From positions 1 through 64,000 of the forward strand of contig CBFHHV010000004.1 of assembly GCA_965655775.1 (NCBI GenBank): 64,000 nt of DNA, written 5' to 3'. Shown here one piece after another: positions 1-8,036 of the stretch; position 1 is the stretch's first letter, and every line of letters starts with the position of its first letter. This stretch comes from Marisimplicoccus sp965655775 (GTDB taxonomy: Bacteria; Bacteroidota; Bacteroidia; Flavobacteriales; Flavobacteriaceae). The position numbers and the translations under genes are program-made. The notes under the pieces were generated by a model. That model worked only from the letters and a program-made list of their open reading frames with translations, searched no databases and was not told the DNA's origin.

Positions 1-742
1 CATCATTAGTCCCTTTTATCTTAATTAGTGACTTTAATTGATTTACAGAATCATTTGAAAAGTTTCTGTCTTTTAATTCTTTGATTACTCCATCAGCTCC
101 TATTTTGTCTGTCTTGTCAAGAATTGAGGCTATCTCAGTTACACTTTCTAATTTCATTAACTTAGACACCCCCTCTAAAATTTGTCTGTTGTTAATTCTA
201 AGATCCACCTTTGGCATTCCAAGTCTTTTAAAGACAGAATCATAGACTTTAATACATTCTAACTCATTTAAAATATTTGATTCACCAATAATATCAATAT
301 CGCACTGGAGAAATTCTCTAAATCTTCCTTTTTGAGGTCTTTCAGCTCGCCATACTAATTGAGTTTGAAATCTTTTAAATGGTAATGAAATATCATTCAA
401 ATTTTGAGAGATAAACCTAGATAGTGGCACAGTAAGATCATATCTTAAGGCTTTATCAGATAATGAATTAGAAAATTTAGATAGTTTATTATCTTTAAAA
501 GCATCTATGTCAGCTTTTTTAATTTTATCACCTGATGCTAATATTTTAAACATTAAATTATCTTCCTCATCTCCATACTTTCCAATAAGAGTGGTTAAGT
601 TTTCAAATGAAGGTGTTTGTATCTCTTGAAAATTGAATGATTTAAAACAATTTTTCAAAACATTAAGTAAATATCCTCTTTTTTTTAATTCTAAAGAAGA
701 AAAATCACGGGTACCCTTTGGTGTATTAAGTTTTTGAGACAT
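1..742 (-). CDS. hisS: Histidine-tRNA ligase (partial, N-terminal part)
   Basis: Charges tRNA-His with histidine in the cytoplasm. The gene runs off the left edge, so only about 247 N-terminal residues are visible. They start MSQKLNTPKGTRDF, the usual opening of bacterial HisRS, and contain the class II motif 2 region (WRAERPQKGRFREFLQCDID, about residues 115-135), which binds ATP and the tRNA acceptor end, preceded by the YDLTVPLSRF stretch. The ATG at 742 is the only good start. It lies 42 bases downstream of the rplI stop on the same strand and may be cotranscribed with it. The motif match makes the identity secure; the C-terminal half cannot be judged. Confidence 0.95.
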   Translation of the reverse strand, partial: MSQKLNTPKGTRDFSSLELKKRGYLLNVLKNCFKSFNFQEIQTPSFENLTTLIGKYGDEEDNLMFKILASGDKIKKADIDAFKDNKLSKFSNSLSDKALRYDLTVPLSRFISQNLNDISLPFKRFQTQLVWRAERPQKGRFREFLQCDIDIIGESNILNELECIKVYDSVFKRLGMPKVDLRINNRQILEGVSKLMKLESVTEIASILDKTDKIGADGVIKELKDRNFSNDSVNQLKSLIKIKGTND

Positions 743-784
743 CAAAAAATAATTTGATAATCAGTAATTAATAAAGTTATGAAA

Positions 785-1237
785 TTATTTCTTTTCAGGC
801 TGAAGCTCAAAATTTAATTGAGTAGAAACTTCTCTATGAAGTCTTATTGTAGCTTGGTAGCTTCCAATTCTCTTAATTGATTTACCAGGAATAGAAATGT
901 TTTCTTTTTCTACCTCAATCTTCTTGTCAAGAAGACTTTTAGCTACATCAGCATTTGAGATTGAACCGAAAAGCTTACCATCAGGACCAACTTTTGCAGA
1001 AATTTTTAGTTCTAACTTGGAAATTTTGGTCGCAGTTTTATTAGCCTCATCAATTATTGACTTTTCTTTAAATGCTTTTTGTTTTAAGTTTTCAGCAAGA
1101 ACTTTTTTTGCAGATTCAGTAGCTAGAACAGCCTTTCCAGTAGGAATCAAAAAGTTTCTACCATAACCAGCTTTAACAGAGACTAGCTCATCTTTAAAAC
1201 CAACATTTGCAACATTTTCTTTAAGTATAATCTCCAT
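785..1237 (-). CDS. rplI: 50S ribosomal protein L9
   Basis: L9 binds 23S rRNA near the base of the L1 stalk and helps keep the reading frame. The 150-residue product has the normal family length. Its N-terminal domain (MEIILKENVANVGFKDELVSVKAGYGRNFLIP, first half shown by the GYGRNFLIP motif) is followed by a long helical linker (about 45-75) and a C-terminal domain with the GKLFGSISNADVA motif. It is the last gene of the rpsF-rpsR-rplI operon, two bases after rpsR. The ATG at 1237 fits the conserved N-terminus exactly. Confidence 0.97.
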   Translation of the reverse strand: MEIILKENVANVGFKDELVSVKAGYGRNFLIPTGKAVLATESAKKVLAENLKQKAFKEKSIIDEANKTATKISKLELKISAKVGPDGKLFGSISNADVAKSLLDKKIEVEKENISIPGKSIKRIGSYQATIRLHREVSTQLNFELQPEKK

Positions 1238-1239
1238 AA

Positions 1240-1536
1240 TTATTTTAATAAGTCTCCAACATATGGAAGTAGTCCGAGGTGTCTTGCTCTCTTAACAGCA
1301 ACTGCAACTTTTCTTTGATATTTAAGTGAAGTACCAGTTAATCTTCTTGGTAAAATTTTTCCTTGATCATTAATAAATCTACTTAAGAAGTCAGGGTCTT
1401 TATAATCAACATATTTGATACCTGACCTTCTAAACATACAATACTTTTTTGCTTTTGATGTATTTATGTCTAGTGGAGATAGATATCTTATCTCACCTTC
1501 ATTTTTAATTTTTGACTGTTCTTCAATACCTGCCAT
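1240..1536 (-). CDS. rpsR: 30S ribosomal protein S18
   Basis: S18 pairs with S6 on the platform of the small subunit. The 98-residue product carries the family core YVDYKDPDFLSRFINDQGKI and the basic segment LPRRLTGTSLKYQRKVAVAV. A roughly 25-residue N-terminal extension before the core is common in Bacteroidota. It sits two bases after rpsF and three bases before rplI. No ssb gene lies between rpsF and rpsR, unlike the arrangement in many Proteobacteria and Firmicutes. Confidence 0.97.
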   Translation of the reverse strand: MAGIEEQSKIKNEGEIRYLSPLDINTSKAKKYCMFRRSGIKYVDYKDPDFLSRFINDQGKILPRRLTGTSLKYQRKVAVAVKRARHLGLLPYVGDLLK

Positions 1537-1538
1537 AA

Positions 1539-1880
1539 TTAACTAGCTTTTTTAGTCTTTCTATTTCTTCTTTTTTCAGCCCAAGCAATCGCATGTTTAT
1601 CAAGTGTAACCGTAAGGTATCTCATAACTGTTTCATCTCTTGTAAAATCAAGTTCGAGTGAAGAGACAAGCTCTGCTGGTGCTGTGTATTCTAAAAGATT
1701 ATAAAAACCACTATTCTTATTCTCTATAGTGTATGCCAACTTTTTTAGTCCCCATACTTCCTTACTAATTATTTTAGCTCCATTAGACTTTAATGACTTT
1801 TCATATTTGTCTACAGTATTTTGAACTTGCTCTTCCGAGAGAGCTGGGTTTAAAATAAATACAGTTTCGTAGTTTTTCAT
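1539..1880 (-). CDS. rpsF: 30S ribosomal protein S6
   Basis: S6 forms a heterodimer with S18 in the 30S platform. The product, about 113 residues, opens MKNYETVFILNPALSEEQV and has the WGLKKLAYTIENKNSGFY segment typical of S6, with a short basic tail. A TTG six bases upstream is in frame, but the ATG at 1880 matches the family N-terminus and is preferred. It is first in the rpsF-rpsR-rplI operon and has the best promoter in the window just upstream (1898-1929). Confidence 0.97.
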   Translation of the reverse strand: MKNYETVFILNPALSEEQVQNTVDKYEKSLKSNGAKIISKEVWGLKKLAYTIENKNSGFYNLLEYTAPAELVSSLELDFTRDETVMRYLTVTLDKHAIAWAEKRRNRKTKKAS

Positions 1881-1897
1881 CTTCAAATCTTAGGCCG

Positions 1898-1929
1898 CAA
1901 AATTAGGTTATTAAATATAATCTGCCAAA
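1898..1929 (-). promoter_or_regulatory. Promoter of rpsF-rpsR-rplI (Bacteroidota type)
   Basis: On the minus strand a TTTG (-33 element, 1929-1926) is followed after exactly 20 bases by TAATTTTG (-7 element, 1905-1898). This fits the known Bacteroidota primary sigma factor consensus of TTTG, 19-21 bases, TAnnTTTG. The -7 box ends 17 bases before the rpsF ATG, giving a very short leader. Confidence 0.75.
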
Positions 1930-1952
1930 TTTATTTTGGTGTAATCTATATG

Positions 1953-4382
1953 CTATATAGGATCTACATCAACAATGATTCTAACACTTCTATATTTTGA
2001 GATTGAATCAAAGCTTTTTTGAATTTTTTGAAAAATACTTCGAAATCTATTTAACTCATCTAGATTCCTAAGTTTTATTAAAAATTGTTTATGATATTTA
2101 TTTTTAATTCTTGATATTTCAGGGTATACAGGCCCTAAAACTATTCCTTTATAATTGTCTCTAATGACTCTATTTAACCAATCCCCTGAATTATTTAGTT
2201 TTTCATAACTCTTATCTTTTATAGTTATTCTGATTAGTCTAACAAACGGAGGATAGTTATAGTCTTTTCTCTCTAATAATTGGTTTTGATACATCTTTTC
2301 ATAGTCATTCTCAATAACATTTTTTATTATGGGGTGTTCTGGTTGATAAGTTTGCATGAGAACTTTACCTCTATCCCCAGACCTCCCAGATCTTCCTGCT
2401 ACCTGAGTTAAAGTCTGAAATGCTTTCTCATGAGCTCTAAAATCAGGAAAATTCAAGAAGTGATCTGTATTTATTACACCTACTAAACCAATATTTTTAA
2501 AATCAAGTCCTTTTGTAATCATTTGTGTACCAATAAGAATATCTATTTCTTGTTTTGCAAATGAGTTAATTATTTTATCAAATGAAAATTTTCCCCTGGT
2601 TGTATCCCAATCCATTCTTTTACTTATTGCATTTGGAAATAGTTCTCTAACAATTTCTTCAATCTGTTGGGTTCCGTCACCCTTAAAACTCATAGCTTCA
2701 GATCCACATGAGTTACACCTAATTTCAGCTTTTGATGAAAAACCACAATAATGACACTTAAGCATGTATAAAGATGAATGATATGTTAAGCTTACATCAC
2801 AATTGTCACACATTATATTATTACCACATGAGTTACATATCCACTGGGGAGAATAGCCTCTTCTGTTTCTAAATAGAATAACTTGTTTATCCAATTTTAG
2901 AGTGCTGTGAACTTCTTGAACAAGTTTTTCAGAAAATATAGAGCTATATTCATTTTTAATTTCACTTCTCATATCTAGAGGAATAATATCAGGCATTTCA
3001 ATATTTCCAAATCTCTCTTTTAACTTAACATAACCATATTTTTCATTCTTAGCATTATAAGAAGATTCAATGGAGGGTGTAGCTGATCCAAGTATAACTT
3101 TCGAATTATTTAGGACAGATAGATAAATTGCAGAATCACGGGCGTTATACCTCGGAGATGGATCTTGTTGCTTGTATGAAGTTTCATGCTCCTCGTCGAC
3201 AATAACTAATCCAAGTTTATTAAATGGAAGAAAAACTGATGATCTTGTGCCTACAATTAGCCTGCTTGAATCCTTATTTGATTTTATACTCTCCCATACC
3301 TCAGTTCTCTCGTTTAATGAATACCTTGAGTGAAATACTGATATTTTATCACCAAAATTTGTTTTTAATTTTTGAATAATTTGAGTTGTAAGAGATATTT
3401 CAGGTAGTAGATAAAGGACTTGCTGACCAGAATTGATATAGCTTTCAATGAGTTTCATATAAATCTCAGTCTTTCCTGATGATGTAACTCCATGCAATAT
3501 TAATACATCCTTTTGCTTTAATTGATTATTTATTTCATTTAATGCTACTTGTTGTACTTTTGATAGGTTATTTATTTTTTGATCGTATTTTTTATTATCC
3601 TCATTCCTGTTAATCTTAATTTTTCGTATTGATATAAAACCTTTTTTTTCAAGACCTTTTAATGAAGCTTCAGAAAAATTAATTATTCTTTTAAGGTCTT
3701 TAATCCTCAGATAAGCATCAGTCTTAGTAGAGCTGATAATTTGCATCAGTATTTCTTTTTGTTTAGGAGATTTCTTAAGTAAATCAATTGATTTATTAAT
3801 AGTTTCTCTATTTGAGTATGTTACCCTAACTAGTTTTGGCTTATATATCTCATTTATTTCAAAATTTAATTCAATGAGATCTTTTTGAATCATTTTTTGA
3901 ATTACTGAGTATGTGTTTTTTTTATCAAGAATTTCTGAGACCTCATTGATTTTTAAATTTTTAAAATCAAGGGCGTCATATATTAAGAACTCCTCTTCAC
4001 TAAGTTTTTCAAGAGTTTCATGATCTATCTGTTTTTTTATGATTACTGTATCACTTTCAAGAAGAAATGTAGAGGGCATTGCAGCTTTTAAAACATCGCC
4101 AAGTGGGGTAAAATAATATTTTGAAATCCAACTCCAGAATTCAATTTGTAATTCAGATACAAGTGCATTCTTATCATAAGAAAACTCTATAGGTTTTAAT
4201 TCGCCAAATTCAGGTTTTTCATTGTGAATTTTTTTGATTACACCGGTGTAAATTTTTCTTTTCCCAAAACTAACTGCTACTCTATGACCAATTCCTAATA
4301 ATTTACTTTGCTCTTGTGAAAGTTGATATGTAAATGTTCCTTGAAGAGGAAGAGGAAGTATCACATCTGCATAGTAATTCAT
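1953..4382 (-). CDS. priA: Primosomal protein N' (replication restart helicase PriA)
   Basis: PriA recognises abandoned replication forks and reloads the replicative helicase. The 809-residue product has the family's layout: an N-terminal fork-binding domain opening YADVILPLPLQGTFTY, Walker A GVTSSGKTEIY (about residues 297-307), a DEEH Walker B box (about 395), a zinc-binding region with eight cysteines in CxxC pairs (about 515-565), and a helicase C domain with QMITKGLDF and the QVAGRSGRSGDRG motif VI. It starts at an ATG 42 bases from the divergent gene at 4425. The gap of about 70 bases to rpsF holds that operon's promoter, so priA is probably a separate unit. Confidence 0.97.
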   Translation of the reverse strand: MNYYADVILPLPLQGTFTYQLSQEQSKLLGIGHRVAVSFGKRKIYTGVIKKIHNEKPEFGELKPIEFSYDKNALVSELQIEFWSWISKYYFTPLGDVLKAAMPSTFLLESDTVIIKKQIDHETLEKLSEEEFLIYDALDFKNLKINEVSEILDKKNTYSVIQKMIQKDLIELNFEINEIYKPKLVRVTYSNRETINKSIDLLKKSPKQKEILMQIISSTKTDAYLRIKDLKRIINFSEASLKGLEKKGFISIRKIKINRNEDNKKYDQKINNLSKVQQVALNEINNQLKQKDVLILHGVTSSGKTEIYMKLIESYINSGQQVLYLLPEISLTTQIIQKLKTNFGDKISVFHSRYSLNERTEVWESIKSNKDSSRLIVGTRSSVFLPFNKLGLVIVDEEHETSYKQQDPSPRYNARDSAIYLSVLNNSKVILGSATPSIESSYNAKNEKYGYVKLKERFGNIEMPDIIPLDMRSEIKNEYSSIFSEKLVQEVHSTLKLDKQVILFRNRRGYSPQWICNSCGNNIMCDNCDVSLTYHSSLYMLKCHYCGFSSKAEIRCNSCGSEAMSFKGDGTQQIEEIVRELFPNAISKRMDWDTTRGKFSFDKIINSFAKQEIDILIGTQMITKGLDFKNIGLVGVINTDHFLNFPDFRAHEKAFQTLTQVAGRSGRSGDRGKVLMQTYQPEHPIIKNVIENDYEKMYQNQLLERKDYNYPPFVRLIRITIKDKSYEKLNNSGDWLNRVIRDNYKGIVLGPVYPEISRIKNKYHKQFLIKLRNLDELNRFRSIFQKIQKSFDSISKYRSVRIIVDVDPI

Positions 4383-4424
4383 AGTTAATTATAATATATT
4401 CTTTCTAATTTAGCAATTAGCCCG

Positions 4425-5186
4425 ATGAAAAAGATATTAATATTTATTACTCTAGCATTTTCTTTTATCTGTTTCTCTCAAGAACAAAGTCAAACTGTTA
4501 AAGGAAAAGTTCAAAGTCAAACAAGTGAAGCAATACTTCAAAATGTTCATGTACTAAATTTAACAAAGGTAAAAGGTACAATTACCGATAAAGAAGGTGA
4601 ATTTGAAATAAATGCTAAACTTAACGATACATTATATTTTTCATACATAGGATATAAACCTCTTAAGGTTGTAGTTACAAATGATTTAATTAGATTCGAG
4701 GATAACACAATAGAACTAACTGAGCTTGCATTTGCTCTAGAGGAGATTATTATTAAACCATATCAACTTACAGGTTACTTAGAGATAGATGTAAAGAATG
4801 CACCTGTGAATACATCTACAAGGTATAGAATTATTGGTTTACCAAATCTTGGTTATGAAGCAGGAAGAAGATCTCGTTCTGGAATATCCAAGGTAATTGG
4901 TGCAATTTTTAATCCGGCTGATTTTCTAAATAATCTTTTTAAAAAGAGATCTGCTAAAATGGATAAACTTAGACTTATGCGAGAAGATATTGAAATTAAA
5001 AATCTCTTGTCTACAAAGTTTGATCGTGAAGTTTTAGTTCAACTTCTAGGAGTTGAAAGGGTTGATATTGACGAAATTTTAAGAAACTGTAATTTTTCTG
5101 ACACTTTCATTGAACAAGCTAATGATTTACAGATAATGGAAGCAATTAATGAGTGTTATGATGAATACAAGCTTCTTGAATTTTAA
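4425..5186 (+). CDS. Carboxypeptidase-like regulatory domain protein, secreted
   Basis: The 253-residue product has a clear signal peptide (MKKILIFITLAFSFICFSQ). Residues about 22-105 look like a CarboxypepD_reg-like beta-sandwich (VKGKVQSQTSEAILQNVHVLN, GTITDKEGEFEI, LYFSYIGYKPLKV), the domain found at the N-terminus of many TonB-dependent receptors. No barrel follows: the rest is a polar helical region with two cysteines near the C-terminus. Such stand-alone proteins are common in flavobacteria and their role is unknown; a periplasmic or surface location is inferred. It lies 30 bases before purB on the same strand. Confidence 0.75.
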   Translation: MKKILIFITLAFSFICFSQEQSQTVKGKVQSQTSEAILQNVHVLNLTKVKGTITDKEGEFEINAKLNDTLYFSYIGYKPLKVVVTNDLIRFEDNTIELTELAFALEEIIIKPYQLTGYLEIDVKNAPVNTSTRYRIIGLPNLGYEAGRRSRSGISKVIGAIFNPADFLNNLFKKRSAKMDKLRLMREDIEIKNLLSTKFDREVLVQLLGVERVDIDEILRNCNFSDTFIEQANDLQIMEAINECYDEYKLLEF

Positions 5187-5204
5187 TATACTACTCAGTT
5201 ACCT

Positions 5205-5212
5205 TATCTTTG
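5205..5212 (+). promoter_or_regulatory. Possible -7 promoter box of purB
   Basis: TATCTTTG matches the Bacteroidota TAnnTTTG element and ends only four bases before the purB ATG. No TTTG is found at the best upstream spacing, so the match rests on the -7 box alone. If used, transcription would start at or next to the ATG. Confidence 0.45.
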
Positions 5213-5216
5213 CGCA

Positions 5217-6560
5217 ATGAATGAATTTAATTTAAATTCAATTTCTCCGATAGATGGAAGATATTTTGATAAGACTAAAGTTTTAAATAAATACTTTAGT
5301 GAAAAAGCACTAATATTTTATCGACTTAAAGTTGAAGTTGAATACTTTATCTCTCTTTGTAAAATTGGAATTCCTCAACTTGATAACTTTGAATCGAAAA
5401 AGTTTGATGAATTAAGAAAGATTTACCTAAAATTTTCAGATGAGGATGCAGCTGAAATAAAAGAAATTGAAAAAGTTACAAATCATGATGTCAAGGCAGT
5501 TGAATATTATATCAAGCAAAAATTTGATGCTCTTAATCTAGCAGAATACAAAGAATTTGTTCACTTTGGATTAACATCTCAGGACATTAATAATACAGCT
5601 ATTCCATTATCAGTAAAAGATTTTATTGAAGAAGTATACATTCCAAAATTGAATATTGTTCTTGATGCAATTAATGTGAAATGTGAAGAATTAAAAGATA
5701 TAACTATTATTTCTAGAACACATGGTCAGCCAGCCTCACCGACCAAACTTGGAAAAGAATTTAAAGTTTTCTGGACTAGAATAAGTAATCAACTTTCTAC
5801 TCTAAAGGAAATTCCAAATTCAGCCAAGTTTGCTGGAGCTGTTGGAAATTTTAATGCACATCATGTAGCATACCCAAAAATTGATTGGAAAGAATTTGGT
5901 CAAAATTTTATAGAAAATGAATTAAATTTAAATTATTCGTTTCCAACAACTCAAATTGAACATTACGATTCTTTTGCAGCTTTGTGTGACAATTGTAGGA
6001 GAATAAATAATATTTTATTAGATATGTGTATTGATATATGGACATACATATCTCATGATTATTTTAGGCAGAAAATAATTAAAGGTGAGGTTGGATCATC
6101 CGCAATGCCTCACAAAGTCAATCCAATTGACTTTGAGAATTCAGAAGGGAACATTGGTTTAGCTAACTCTATATTTGATTTTCTATCAAATAAGTTACCA
6201 AAATCAAGATTACAAAGAGATCTAAGTGACAGCACTGTTATGAGGAATATTGGAGTCCCTTTTGGACATTCCTTAATCTCTTTTGAATCAATCCTCAAGG
6301 GTCTAAATAAAATATATGTGAATGAAGATAAAATAAACAAAGACATAGAGGAGAATTGGATTGTTGTCTCTGAAGCGATTCAAACTATTTTAAGAAGAGA
6401 GGGTTATAGTAACCCTTACGAGATAATGAAAGAACTTACTAGAAACAATCAAAAAATTGACAAGAAAACGTTACACAAATTTATCGATGAGCTTAAAATT
6501 GATGATACTATTAAAAAAGAGTTAAAACAAATCTCTCCTTATAATTACACCGGTATATAA
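5217..6560 (+). CDS. purB: Adenylosuccinate lyase
   Basis: Catalyses two steps of purine synthesis: SAICAR to AICAR plus fumarate, and adenylosuccinate to AMP plus fumarate. The 447-residue product has normal length and begins NLNSISPIDGRYFDKT, as in the E. coli type of PurB. The fumarate-lyase signature GSSAMPHKVNP lies near residues 290-300, with ISRTHGQPASPTKLGKE and FGLTSQDINNTA upstream as the other conserved active-site segments. It is followed after 15 bases by the S41 protease gene, which may share its transcript. Identification is secure. Confidence 0.98.
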   Translation: MNEFNLNSISPIDGRYFDKTKVLNKYFSEKALIFYRLKVEVEYFISLCKIGIPQLDNFESKKFDELRKIYLKFSDEDAAEIKEIEKVTNHDVKAVEYYIKQKFDALNLAEYKEFVHFGLTSQDINNTAIPLSVKDFIEEVYIPKLNIVLDAINVKCEELKDITIISRTHGQPASPTKLGKEFKVFWTRISNQLSTLKEIPNSAKFAGAVGNFNAHHVAYPKIDWKEFGQNFIENELNLNYSFPTTQIEHYDSFAALCDNCRRINNILLDMCIDIWTYISHDYFRQKIIKGEVGSSAMPHKVNPIDFENSEGNIGLANSIFDFLSNKLPKSRLQRDLSDSTVMRNIGVPFGHSLISFESILKGLNKIYVNEDKINKDIEENWIVVSEAIQTILRREGYSNPYEIMKELTRNNQKIDKKTLHKFIDELKIDDTIKKELKQISPYNYTGI

Positions 6561-6575
6561 TTTTAAATTGATTTG

Positions 6576-8036
6576 ATGAAAAAATTTAAATTTTGTCTCT
6601 TAGCATTCATACTTGTATTTAGCAGCTGTAAGAAATCAGAGGATGAAGATCCAAATATCATAAGAATTGAGACTGACCTAGAAATAATTGATTTTATTTG
6701 GAAAGGACTAAATCAATATTATTATTGGCAGGAAAGTGTTGTAAATTTATCTGACAATAAAAAAGAAAGCGAATCCGACTATGCTTATTTCTTAAGTCAG
6801 AACCCTGACCCCGAAAATTTTTTTAATTCACTTCTACATCCAGATGACAATTTCAGTTGGATTGTTGATGACTATGTTGAGCTAGAGAATATGCTTCAAG
6901 GAATTGATATTTCTGATGGAATGGAGTTTGGATTATATGTTGAGTGTAATAACCAAAACATCTTTGGTTTTGTTAGATATGTCCAGAAAGATTCAGATGC
7001 TGAATCTAAAGGAGTAAAAAGGGGAATGGTATTTAGTAATATCAATGGTACAAGGCTTACAAGAGATAACTACAGAGATTTATTATTTAATAATAATGAT
7101 AGCTCTTATACTATAAGATTTTCTGAAATTAGTTATAATCAGAACAATCAGTGTGCTAATATAATTCCTGGACAGGAGGACTCAACATTGATTAAATCAA
7201 GAATTGTAAAAAATCCAATCCATATATCAAAGATTATTGAAAATAATGGGCAAAAAATAGGATACTTAATGTATAATCAATTTTTAGGTGTTGTTGAATC
7301 TGAAGGTAAAGATTATAATTCTGAGCTTAATGATGCTTTCTCTAATTTTTTATCTAATGGGATTAATGATTTAGTCATAGATTTAAGATATAATCCTGGT
7401 GGAAGAATATCTACATCTATTAATCTAGCGTCAATGATAACTGGTCAATTTAACAATCAAGTTTTCGCTAAAGAAAGATGGAACTCTAAATTAATGAATT
7501 ATTGGGATGAGAATAGTCCAGAAACTTTATTAAACAGATTTACAAATAAGCTAGGTAATAACCAATCAATTTTTTCACTTAACCTTGATAGAGTATTTGT
7601 ACTTACTTCTGCAAGAACAGCATCTGCAAGTGAGCTATTAATCAATGGGCTTGATCCATATATTGAAGTAGTTCATATTGGTGATTTTACAGTTGGAAAA
7701 AATCAAGGTTCTATTACTGTATATGATTACATTAATGATTCAAGAGATAAAAATCCAAACCACATGTATGCAATGCAGCCAATCGTTCTTAAAATTGGAA
7801 ATGTTGCAGGTTATACAGATTTTCCCGATGGACTTGAACCTGATATTTTTATTAAAGAGTCGTTATTAAATCCTGGTATTTTAGGTGATATAGAAGAACC
7901 TCTTTTAAAAATTGCAATTGATCAAATCTCAGGAGATGCAATATCAATTGAAAATAATTACTTGTTTAAAGAGATTTCTACTCCTAAAGATGCATTAAAA
8001 GAGAAAATTATTTTAGATGAAATAATAATTAAATAA
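6576..8036 (+). CDS. S41 family peptidase, lipoprotein
   Basis: A C-terminal-processing type serine protease that probably works on the periplasmic side of a membrane. The ATG at 6576 gives a lipoprotein signal (LAFILVFSSC, lipobox cysteine about residue 19), followed by an acidic stretch. A PDZ-like region spans about 125-200. The S41 core has LVIDLRYNPGG (about 265-275), then the nucleophile Ser350 in TASASELL and Lys375 in TVGKNQGS, spaced 25 residues apart as in CtpA. A TTG one codon upstream is an inferior start. The 486-residue length is usual for Bacteroidota S41 lipoproteins. The substrate is unknown. It converges on carB with no gap. Confidence 0.88.
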   Translation: MKKFKFCLLAFILVFSSCKKSEDEDPNIIRIETDLEIIDFIWKGLNQYYYWQESVVNLSDNKKESESDYAYFLSQNPDPENFFNSLLHPDDNFSWIVDDYVELENMLQGIDISDGMEFGLYVECNNQNIFGFVRYVQKDSDAESKGVKRGMVFSNINGTRLTRDNYRDLLFNNNDSSYTIRFSEISYNQNNQCANIIPGQEDSTLIKSRIVKNPIHISKIIENNGQKIGYLMYNQFLGVVESEGKDYNSELNDAFSNFLSNGINDLVIDLRYNPGGRISTSINLASMITGQFNNQVFAKERWNSKLMNYWDENSPETLLNRFTNKLGNNQSIFSLNLDRVFVLTSARTASASELLINGLDPYIEVVHIGDFTVGKNQGSITVYDYINDSRDKNPNHMYAMQPIVLKIGNVAGYTDFPDGLEPDIFIKESLLNPGILGDIEEPLLKIAIDQISGDAISIENNYLFKEISTPKDALKEKIILDEIIIK

